From: an uncultured Prevotellaceae bacterium
GTDB taxonomy: Bacteria > Bacteroidota > Bacteroidia > Bacteroidales > Bacteroidaceae
Direction: 5' to 3'
DNA: 9,411 nucleotides
Assembly (NCBI GenBank): GCA_937893145.1
Contig: CALBJW010000158.1
Location: 1 to 9,411, forward strand
Below the pieces are notes generated by a model. That model did no database searches and was not told where the DNA came from. It saw only the letters and a list, made by a program, of their open reading frames with translations. Positions 1-6,008 of the stretch are shown here, piece after piece. A program made the position numbers and the translations under genes. Every line of letters starts with the position of its first letter. The first letter of the stretch is position 1.

Positions 1-184
1 CAGGAATACCCATTACTGCGTATGCTGCAAAGTTCATCATATTACCCATCATACCTGCCCATTCGTATGACATACCCCAGATGTTACCAAATGGAGCAGC
101 CATGTTGGTTACGAATGAAATCATCGCGAAGATGAAGAACATTGTGATAATCGCAACCCAATTTCTTTTTTGTTCTTGTGCCAT
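1..184 (-). CDS. MFS sugar permease, N-terminal fragment (probably glucose/galactose)
   Basis: This is the start of an inner-membrane sugar transporter; only the first 61 codons are inside the window and the gene runs off the left edge. Translation from the ATG at 182-184 begins MAQEQKRNWVAIITMFFIF. A short charged cytoplasmic tail is followed by one hydrophobic helix at about residues 9-30, a short loop rich in Gly, Trp and Met, and the start of a second helix from about residue 46. This layout fits helices 1 and 2 of a major facilitator protein. The assignment to a glucose/galactose permease rests mainly on context: the gene lies 95 bases downstream of galK and in the same direction, an arrangement known in Bacteroides. 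Too little sequence is visible to fix the substrate. There is no Shine-Dalgarno motif, and the start codon lies inside a small palindrome. Confidence 0.75.
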   Translation of the reverse strand, partial: MAQEQKRNWVAIITMFFIFAMISFVTNMAAPFGNIWGMSYEWAGMMGNMMNFAAYAVMGIP

Positions 185-193
185 AAATTATGG
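181..193 (-). repeat. Palindrome covering the permease start codon
   Basis: The minus-strand sequence CCATAATTTATGG has 6-base complementary arms around one central base, and its right arm contains the ATG of the permease gene. In RNA it could form about five A/U-rich pairs with a three-base loop. Whether this weak stem affects initiation is unknown; the symmetry is seen directly. Confidence 0.4.
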
Positions 194-198
194 TTAAG

Positions 199-230
199 TG
201 GGCTCAAGAGTTTTGAAAGACTTGAGCCCA
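199..230 (-). repeat. Stem-loop in the galK-permease gap
   Basis: A perfect 10-bp inverted repeat (TGGGCTCAAG and CTTGAGCCCA, 12-base loop) lies 50 bases after the galK stop and 15 bases before the permease start. On the transcript it could extend by three more pairs (AAG with CTT) across a one-base bulge. The sequence after the stem on the coding strand is CTTAACCATAA, with no run of T, so it is not a classical intrinsic terminator in this direction. It could be an mRNA-stabilising or processing hairpin that protects the galK 3' end, or a partial terminator. On the opposite strand the stem is followed by TCTTTTATT, but no plus-strand gene would use it. Confidence 0.7.
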
Positions 231-233
231 TCT

Positions 234-255
234 TTTATTAGTTAGTTTATTAGTT
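234..255. repeat. Short direct repeat after galK
   Basis: The ten-base unit TTTATTAGTT (plus strand) occurs at 234-243 and again at 246-255, so the two copies start 12 bases apart in the A/T-rich galK 3' untranslated stretch. Its function is unknown. It may be low-complexity sequence rather than a binding site. Confidence 0.4.
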
Positions 256-279
256 TAATAAAATTACTTATCTTATTGA

Positions 280-1446
280 TTAAGCGAGCTTACGAGAACC
301 GTCACCAATAACTACAGGGATAACGATTGGCTTCTTGCCGTACTTAGCTTCGAACTTCTCAACAGCAGTCTTTGTGAAGTTGTCATAGAGTTCTTCAGCA
401 ACGAGGTTGATAGTACAACCACCGAAGCCACCACCCATGATACGAGAACCAGTTACCTGGCACTCCTTAGCGATGTCGTTGAGGAAGTCAAGTTCTTCGC
501 ATGATACTTCATAGTCCTTTGAAAGACCTGCGTGAGTTTCATACATCTTCTGACCTACAGTTTCGTAGTCACCCTTTTCGAGAGCATCACAAACTGCGAG
601 GACACGGTCCTTTTCGCCAAGAACGAATGTTGCACGCTTGATATCTTCTTCTGAGCATTCTGCCTTTACTTCTTCGAGCATTTCCCAAGTACATTCGCGG
701 AGAGTCTCGATGTTAGCTTCTGGGTGCTTAGCAGCACAAGCCTTAGCAACACGCTCACATGAGTTACGACGGTCATTGTATGGAGAACCAGCAAGTTCGT
801 GCTTTACACATGAGTTGATAAGAACGAGCTTATAACCCTGTGGGTTCCATGGGAAGTATTCAAATTCACCTGAACGGCAGTCAAGACGCATGAGGTTGCC
901 CTTCTTACCGTGACATGAAGCGAACTGGTCCATGATACCACAGTTGAGACCGAGGTAGATGTGTTCAGTTGCCTGACCTGCCTTTGCACGTTCCATAGGA
1001 CCAATCTTGTTGTCACCGAAGAGGTCGTTGATTGCGCATGCATAGCAAGACTCAAGAGCTGCAGAAGAAGACATACCTGCACCGAGTGGAACATCACCAG
1101 CAAATGCTGTATCGAAGCCCATTACAGGAACACCGAGCTTTTCCATTTCCTTAGCAATACCGTAGATGTAACGGAAGTGGCTTGCCTTTGGACCTGCAGG
1201 ATCATCGAGTGAGAACTCATCATAGTCCTTGAGGTCGATAGAATATGCTTTGATAGTACGAGTGCCATTTGGACGAACTTCTGCGATCATACCCTGCTCA
1301 ACAGCTCCTGGGAATACGAAACCACCATTGTAATCTGTGTGCTCACCGATAAGGTTAATACGACCTGGAGAAGCGTAAACTGAACCTGGCTCACCGCCAA
1401 GGTGCTTAATGAAACGACTGCGTACGTCGTCGATCTTTAATTTCAT
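280..1446 (-). CDS. galK: Galactokinase
   Basis: Cytoplasmic GHMP-family kinase that phosphorylates alpha-D-galactose at C1 with ATP, the first committed step of the Leloir pathway. The 388-residue length is normal for the family. The galactokinase signature is at residues 28-42 (GRINLIGEHTDYNGG), with the conserved Arg29 and the sugar-binding Glu35, His36 and Asp38. The GHMP ATP-binding loop is at 121-131 (LGAGMSSSAAL). The likely catalytic base is Asp173 in the GIMDQF motif. The third GHMP motif is at 337-343 (MGGGFGG). No residue expected for catalysis is missing. The ATG at 1444-1446 gives the usual short N-terminus before the signature, so it is the natural start. The gene lies 92 bases after galM and 95 bases before the permease, all on the minus strand, consistent with one galactose operon. 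Codon use is strongly biased, suggesting high expression. Confidence 0.97.
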   Translation of the reverse strand: MKLKIDDVRSRFIKHLGGEPGSVYASPGRINLIGEHTDYNGGFVFPGAVEQGMIAEVRPNGTRTIKAYSIDLKDYDEFSLDDPAGPKASHFRYIYGIAKEMEKLGVPVMGFDTAFAGDVPLGAGMSSSAALESCYACAINDLFGDNKIGPMERAKAGQATEHIYLGLNCGIMDQFASCHGKKGNLMRLDCRSGEFEYFPWNPQGYKLVLINSCVKHELAGSPYNDRRNSCERVAKACAAKHPEANIETLRECTWEMLEEVKAECSEEDIKRATFVLGEKDRVLAVCDALEKGDYETVGQKMYETHAGLSKDYEVSCEELDFLNDIAKECQVTGSRIMGGGFGGCTINLVAEELYDNFTKTAVEKFEAKYGKKPIVIPVVIGDGSRKLA

Positions 1447-1486
1447 AATGTTTAAGTTTTATTAAGGTTGAAAGATATATATCATT

Positions 1487-1498
1487 TAAAACGTTTTA
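1487..1498. promoter_or_regulatory. Palindrome with LacI-family operator look, upstream of galK
   Basis: TAAAACGTTTTA is a perfect 12-bp palindrome with a central CG, located about 40 bases before the galK start. Operators of LacI/GalR-family regulators are commonly A/T-flanked palindromes centred on CG (AAACGTTT type), so this could be a binding site for a sugar-responsive repressor. No regulator gene is visible in the window, and the site could also be chance in A/T-rich sequence. Confidence 0.35.
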
Positions 1499-1523
1499 GG
1501 CATGGTTCATAATGAACCACACC
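1499..1523 (-). repeat. Stem-loop in the galM-galK gap
   Basis: The core TGGTTCATTATGAACCA (1503-1519) is a perfect 8-bp-arm inverted repeat. On the minus-strand RNA the stem extends outward by GGUG against UGCC, using two G-C and two G-U pairs, to about 11 pairs with a three-base loop. The wobble pairs exist only in the minus-strand transcript, which favours an RNA hairpin made by the gal operon over a DNA-only operator. No T-run follows at once (GCCTAAAACG), so it is not a standard terminator. It may protect or separate galM and galK transcript segments. Confidence 0.65.
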
Positions 1524-1538
1524 TATGACGATATTATA

Positions 1539-2621
1539 TTATACAGTCTTGAACTTGTAGATAGTCTTCTGGTTGTACTTCTCACCTGGCTTGAGAACAG
1601 TTGATGGGAAGTATGGACGGTTTGGAGAGTCTGGGAAGTGCTGAGCCTCAAAACAAACTGCTGAACGACGTGGAGCAGTGCAACCATTCTGAATCTGGAA
1701 ACCAGAGAGGAAGTTACCTGTGTAGAGCTGAACACCAGGTTCAGTTGTGTAAGTCTCAAGAACACGTCCAGACTTAGGGTCTGTAAGACGAGCTGCAAGA
1801 GTCAATTCGCCTACTTCCTTCTTGTTACAGATATAGTTGTGGTCATAACCCTGACCGAACTTAATCTGCTCATCATCAGCGTCGATGTCCTGACCAATTG
1901 GCTTTGGAGTGCGGAAGTCGAATGGAGTACCTTCTACCTTGAGGATTTCACCTGTAGGGATTGATGTATCGTCTGTTGGTACATAGAAATCACAATTCAT
2001 CTCAAGAATCAAGTCACCAATGTATGGAGTTGGATTGTCGATACCCTGAATTGAGAAGAATGCGTGGTGAGTAAGGTTGATGATAGTCTTCTTGTTAGTT
2101 GTTGCCATATACTCAAGAATGAGTTCGCAATCGTCAGTCCAAGTGAATTCTACAGAAATCTTTACTTCACCAGAGAAACCTTCATGACCATAAGGGAGTG
2201 TGCAGTTGAGTGTGAGGTTCTGCTCACCTGTCTGATATGCGTCCCAAACCTGTGCGTGAAGACCTGTTGGACCACCGTGAAGGTGATTCTTGCCATTGTT
2301 GATAGCAAGCTTATATTCTTTGCCATTGAGCTGGAACTTACCGTCGCAAATACGGTTGCCCCAACGACCGATAAGAGTAGAGAGATAAGGCTCATTGCCC
2401 TTGAGGTATTCATCAAGGTTGTCAAAGCCCTGAATAACATTTGCTACTTTACCATCCTTATCTGGAACCATGATTGCTGGGATTGCACCACCATAGTTAC
2501 AAATAGACACTTCGTAACCATCTGCGTTTACGAGAGTGTAAAGGTCTGTCTGCTTTCCGTTGATGACCTTCTGGAAATTCTCAGGCTTAAGGCCAGAGAG
2601 TTTTGGCTGAATTGTGCTCAT
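1539..2621 (-). CDS. galM: Aldose 1-epimerase (galactose mutarotase)
   Basis: Interconverts beta- and alpha-D-galactose so that galactokinase receives the alpha anomer. The 360 residues match the family length. No signal peptide or lipobox is visible, so the enzyme is probably cytoplasmic. By alignment in mind with the characterised Lactococcus enzyme, the active-site residues are present: Arg90 in GRWGNRI, His115 in NHLHGG (112-117), the catalytic acid His186 in NLTHHAFFS (182-190), Asp260 in GYDHNY, and the catalytic base Glu325 in CFEAQHFPD (323-331). The usual Asn before the catalytic His (TNH) is His185 here, and the following Asn of the motif is Ser190. The start at 2619-2621 follows an A/T-rich leader without Shine-Dalgarno motif. 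It is the first gene after the promoter candidate at 2685-2692 and is followed by galK. Confidence 0.95.
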   Translation of the reverse strand: MSTIQPKLSGLKPENFQKVINGKQTDLYTLVNADGYEVSICNYGGAIPAIMVPDKDGKVANVIQGFDNLDEYLKGNEPYLSTLIGRWGNRICDGKFQLNGKEYKLAINNGKNHLHGGPTGLHAQVWDAYQTGEQNLTLNCTLPYGHEGFSGEVKISVEFTWTDDCELILEYMATTNKKTIINLTHHAFFSIQGIDNPTPYIGDLILEMNCDFYVPTDDTSIPTGEILKVEGTPFDFRTPKPIGQDIDADDEQIKFGQGYDHNYICNKKEVGELTLAARLTDPKSGRVLETYTTEPGVQLYTGNFLSGFQIQNGCTAPRRSAVCFEAQHFPDSPNRPYFPSTVLKPGEKYNQKTIYKFKTV

Positions 2622-2666
2622 GATATAAATAGTTTTTTAATTAGTTATTGGAATTGCTTTTTCAAT

Positions 2667-2682
2667 GTTGCATGAATGCAAC
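2667..2682. promoter_or_regulatory. Inverted repeat at predicted galM transcription start
   Basis: On the minus strand, GTTGCATTCATGCAAC has perfect 7-bp arms around two central bases and begins two bases downstream of the TTTGC of the -7 box. It therefore spans the expected transcription start. It could be an operator that blocks promoter opening, or a 5'-terminal RNA hairpin that stabilises the gal transcript. A second small repeat, ATTG and CAAT around six bases, follows at 2653-2666. Confidence 0.5.
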
Positions 2683-2684
2683 TG

Positions 2685-2692
2685 CAAATATA
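2685..2692 (-). promoter_or_regulatory. Bacteroidetes-type promoter -7 element for the galM-galK-permease operon
   Basis: The minus strand reads TATATTTG, an exact match to the TAnnTTTG -7 consensus of Bacteroidetes primary sigma factors. It lies about 65 bases before the galM ATG in the only sizeable gap between the helicase-folC ORF and galM. A -33 TTTG is not clear: the nearest candidate is TTTC about 17 bases upstream, which is degenerate and slightly too close. The predicted start of transcription is a few bases downstream, inside the inverted repeat at 2667-2682, giving a leader of about 55-60 bases. Confidence 0.6.
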
Positions 2693-2744
2693 TATAAAAT
2701 ATTTAATACGAAAGAATGTTTTTGAAAATATTTTTCCACTTTTT

Positions 2745-4040
2745 TTATTTTTTTAATGAAGTAAGCAAATCTGCAACTATAAAACTGCTACCACCAACAT
2801 ATATGAAGTCCTCTTTGTCTGCTTCTGAAAGTGCAGTTTTGTATGCATCAATAACATTAGGGAATGATTTTCCATATAATCCATGTTGGTTTGCGAGCTG
2901 TTCTACTTCTTCGCAGTTTCTTGCTCTTTTAACAGATGCTTGAGTGAAATAATAGATGGCATTTTTAGGAAGCATGGACAATACACCGTTGATATCCTTA
3001 TCGCTAACCATTCCCATTACTATTCGCAGTTGTTTGCAAGGCTGTGATGCTATCTGCTTGCTGATATACTCAAAGCCTCCGATGTTATGACCTGTGTCAC
3101 AAACTACTTTTGGTTCTGTTTGGATAGTTTGCCATCTTCCCATCAAACCTGTTGTTTCGCACACGTTTGCAAAACCATATTCGATGTCATTATTATGAAT
3201 AAGATGTTCTGATGCTACTTTCTGGCGGAAAATGCCAATAGCACAAAGAACTGTTGCTGTATTCTTCACCTGACATGCACCACCTAATTCGCCGTGAAGG
3301 TTGCCAAATACAGTCTCATAATCTATGCCACCTTCATCACAGAACTTATAGTTTGAAATGATGTTTTCATCTTCTGCAAAGCATATAGGTGCCTCCATCT
3401 CTTGTGCTTTTGCTTCAAATACAGGACGCGTCTCTTCGTTGTATTCACCAATAACTACAGGAACACCTTTCTTAATAATACCTGCTTTCTCGCCTGCTAT
3501 CTTAGCAAGTGTGTCACCAAGGAAGCCGACATGGTCGAATGAAATGTTTGTTATTACAGAAACAACTGGTGTTATTATATTCGTGCAATCAAGTCTTCCA
3601 CCAAGTCCTACCTCAACAACAGCGACATCAATTTCCTTTTCTGCAAAGTATTTGAATGCCATAGCTGTTGTAAGTTCAAAGAATGAAGGATGGAGTGGCT
3701 CAAACACATTACGATATTGTTCTACGAAGTCAATAACATATTCTTCTTCAATCATTTCACCGTTCACACGGATTCTCTCGCGGAAATCCACAAGGTGTGG
3801 TGATGTGAAAAGTCCAACTTTCAGTCCTGCAGACTGAAGGATAGCTGCAAGTGTATGAGAGGTAGAGCCTTTTCCATTTGTTCCTGCCACATGAATGGAC
3901 TTGAACTTTTCGTGTGGATGACCAAAGAATTCATCAAGGTAATGAGTGTTATAGAGTCCTTCTTTATATGCTCCAGCCCCAACATTCTGGAAGAGTGGGG
4001 CAGAGTTGAAGAGATATGATATAGTTTCTTCGTATGTCAT
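2745..4040 (-). other. folC: FolC module of the fusion, with possible internal start
   Basis: This segment begins at Met647 of the fused ORF and encodes 431 residues, the normal size of a stand-alone FolC. Landmarks in fusion numbering are the P-loop HVAGTNGKGST (696-706), the folate-binding segment starting TSPHLVDFRERI (725-736), VEVGLGGRLDCTN (788-800) with the Mg-binding Glu789, His816 in the SFDH motif, EKAGI with Lys831 as the usual carbamylated lysine, and DTGHN (961-965) where the C-terminal nucleotide-binding domain meets the active site. Nothing essential appears lost. The ATG is preceded by A-rich sequence (ACTTCAAAAATG) of the kind often found before Bacteroidetes starts, so a separate FolC could also be made by internal initiation. 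It ends at the TAA at 2745-2747. Confidence 0.85.
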
Positions 4041-5978
4041 TTTTGAAGTGGTTGTTTTTGAATTGTTTGTTAGTGCTGATGGTTCTTGAAGCGACATTAC
4101 ATATTTGTACAGTTTCTTATAGAACGAATGGTGCGAGAGTGTTTCTGCATTACCAATGATGATGAGTTTCATTCTTGCACGAGTGATTGCCACATTCATT
4201 CTTCGCAGGTCATTGAGGAAACCAATCTGTCCTTGGTCGTTGCTTCGAACAAGTGAAATCATTATGATATCACGTTCTTGTCCCTGAAAACCATCTACAG
4301 TATTAACGCTTATCGTATTGCGAATCTGTCTGAAGAACGCATCTTTCTTGATGAGTTGGCGGATATATTGGGTTTGGAGTCGGTAAGGAGAGATTATTCC
4401 TACATCAAGTCTCTCATCAATATATCTGCGAACACCAATCTTTTCGATGTATTCTTTCAATGTGTTAACTGTAAGTTCTGCCTCTGGTTTATTGATGCGA
4501 CCATGATTCTCACCCACGAACTCCTCTTTTGCTTCAAGGTCTTCACTTGTTGAAATCCAAAGCATAGGTGTGTCGTAGTCGAGGATGCCACGATGCTGAA
4601 CGCTCTTGTCCGATTCTACTTGTCCGTTATAGAACCAATCAGACGAGAACTTCATTATCTCATCGTTCATGCGATACTGAACCTTGAGCAGACTAACGGC
4701 TGTTGGCTGATTCTCTACTATGCGTTCCATCAAAGTCTTTGAAAGACCTTGTTTCATAGCATCGAAACACTTGATTGTTGGAGGCAACTGCTGATGGTCT
4801 CCAGCAAACACCACACGAGATGCACGTCGAATGGCAATCCAACATGCTGGTTCAAGTGCCTGTGCAGCCTCATCGATGAAGAGGGTAGAGAACTTCTGTC
4901 CAACAAGAATTTTATTTGCAGAACCAACTAAAGTACATGCAACCACGCGTGCCTCATCAAAGAGTGATGCGTTAATTCGCATCTCAATTTCTTGTGCACG
5001 TTCCCTGAGACGAGCAATCTTCTGATGAACATTGTCTCCTTTCTTCCTGTGTTCTCTGATTTCACGAATAGTTTTGCGTATTGACCAAAGCTCTGGATAG
5101 TCAGGATGACTCTCGAATTTTCGTTCGTATGTAAATGAGAGCATCTTGTCATTTACTCGGGTAGGATTGCCAATTCGAAGGACACTTATTCCATGATCAA
5201 CAAGTTTCTCTGATATCCAATCGACAGCCATGTTGCTTTGTGCGCAGACCATAACTTGAGTTTCACGTCTCAAGGTTTCATATATAGCCTCAACAAGAGT
5301 CGTTGTTTTGCCTGTTCCTGGAGGACCATGAACAATAGCAACATCCTTTGCCCAAAGCACCTCATTCACAGCTTGTTCTTGTGTTCTGTTGAGCCAAGGG
5401 AATGACATAGGAGCAAAAGTACGCTTTTCTGCCTTGATTTGTCCCCCGAATATATCTCTTAAATCAGCAAGACGGTTCTTTTTTGCGTTGACAACATCGT
5501 CCATTGCATGAAACATGGTCTTGTACGACGTTTCATCGAAGAATAATTGAACGCCTAAGTTTTCTGCGTTCTGAATGTCAATCAATGCTTGTGAAGAAGG
5601 AACGGTAACCACCATTCTATTACCATCAACAAAAGAAACTGTTGAAGCAAAAGGGTAGTACTTGATGTCATTCTTGTCCTTTAACTTGTCATCAATATAT
5701 TTTGCGTTGAATGAAAAGAACTGAACAGGACGACCATATTCAAAGTTGTGTTCTATCTCTTCTTCACTATCAATGTCGTTTGTAATCTCAACAACTAACT
5801 GATTAAGTGAATTATAGTAACTGCGACCTGCAGTCACAGGGTACCAACAAAGTCCTCTCCTTACTTTTCGGTTTATACCCATCTTTTCAGTTTGAATACG
5901 AAACTCTTCTTTTTCGTTTTCGTACTCTAACTGAAGAAGTTGACGTAGTCTATGTAAATATAAAGTGCCTTGTTGCAT
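2745..5978 (-). CDS. UPF1/IGHMBP2-type helicase fused to FolC (dihydrofolate/folylpolyglutamate synthase)
   Basis: One open frame of 1077 residues joins two normally separate proteins. Residues 1 to about 630 form a superfamily 1B helicase: Walker A GPPGTGKT at 218-225, motif Ia around 244-255 (VCAQSNMAVDWI), a charged helical stalk at about 300-340, Walker B DEAAQ at 369-373, motif III GDHQQLPPT at 393-401, QYRM at 434-437, motif V with VDGFQGQERD at 561-570, and motif VI NVAITRAR at 595-602. This half should be an ATP-driven nucleic-acid translocase; its substrate is unknown. Residues 647-1077 are a full-length FolC, which adds glutamate to dihydropteroate and folates. The 16-residue linker (631-646) is Ser/Thr/Asn/Lys-rich. 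The start at 5976-5978 lies 30 bases after the TPR gene, so the ORF is probably the last gene of that operon. No stop codon separates the halves; a real fusion, internal initiation or a sequencing error all remain possible. Confidence 0.9.
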   Translation of the reverse strand: MQQGTLYLHRLRQLLQLEYENEKEEFRIQTEKMGINRKVRRGLCWYPVTAGRSYYNSLNQLVVEITNDIDSEEEIEHNFEYGRPVQFFSFNAKYIDDKLKDKNDIKYYPFASTVSFVDGNRMVVTVPSSQALIDIQNAENLGVQLFFDETSYKTMFHAMDDVVNAKKNRLADLRDIFGGQIKAEKRTFAPMSFPWLNRTQEQAVNEVLWAKDVAIVHGPPGTGKTTTLVEAIYETLRRETQVMVCAQSNMAVDWISEKLVDHGISVLRIGNPTRVNDKMLSFTYERKFESHPDYPELWSIRKTIREIREHRKKGDNVHQKIARLRERAQEIEMRINASLFDEARVVACTLVGSANKILVGQKFSTLFIDEAAQALEPACWIAIRRASRVVFAGDHQQLPPTIKCFDAMKQGLSKTLMERIVENQPTAVSLLKVQYRMNDEIMKFSSDWFYNGQVESDKSVQHRGILDYDTPMLWISTSEDLEAKEEFVGENHGRINKPEAELTVNTLKEYIEKIGVRRYIDERLDVGIISPYRLQTQYIRQLIKKDAFFRQIRNTISVNTVDGFQGQERDIIMISLVRSNDQGQIGFLNDLRRMNVAITRARMKLIIIGNAETLSHHSFYKKLYKYVMSLQEPSALTNNSKTTTSKMTYEETISYLFNSAPLFQNVGAGAYKEGLYNTHYLDEFFGHPHEKFKSIHVAGTNGKGSTSHTLAAILQSAGLKVGLFTSPHLVDFRERIRVNGEMIEEEYVIDFVEQYRNVFEPLHPSFFELTTAMAFKYFAEKEIDVAVVEVGLGGRLDCTNIITPVVSVITNISFDHVGFLGDTLAKIAGEKAGIIKKGVPVVIGEYNEETRPVFEAKAQEMEAPICFAEDENIISNYKFCDEGGIDYETVFGNLHGELGGACQVKNTATVLCAIGIFRQKVASEHLIHNNDIEYGFANVCETTGLMGRWQTIQTEPKVVCDTGHNIGGFEYISKQIASQPCKQLRIVMGMVSDKDINGVLSMLPKNAIYYFTQASVKRARNCEEVEQLANQHGLYGKSFPNVIDAYKTALSEADKEDFIYVGGSSFIVADLLTSLKK

Positions 5979-6008
5979 AATCAGTTTTGTCGATACAGAT
6001 TTATCGTA

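Noticed and set aside
1470..1477. Possible galK -7 box (TATCTTTC on the minus strand)
   Set aside because: It lacks the conserved G of TAnnTTTG and has no -33 TTTG at the right distance; too weak to call a promoter.
2064..2675. 203-codon plus-strand open frame opposite galM
   Set aside because: It is antisense to a fully supported galM, its translation is Cys/Val/Ile-rich with no recognisable domain, and it has no promoter or conserved motif. It is a by-product of galM codon bias.
2724..2736. Possible terminator after FolC (GAAAAATATTTTC on the minus strand)
   Set aside because: The stem would be almost only A-U pairs and no clear T-run follows; I cannot support an intrinsic terminator here.
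3358..3837. Plus-strand open frame opposite the FolC module
   Set aside because: Ser/Thr-rich, low-complexity translation directly antisense to conserved FolC motifs; no independent evidence.
5991..6006. 5-bp inverted repeat between the TPR gene and the helicase-FolC ORF
   Set aside because: CGATA/TATCG with a six-base loop is weak and has no T-run; likely chance in a 30-base gap.
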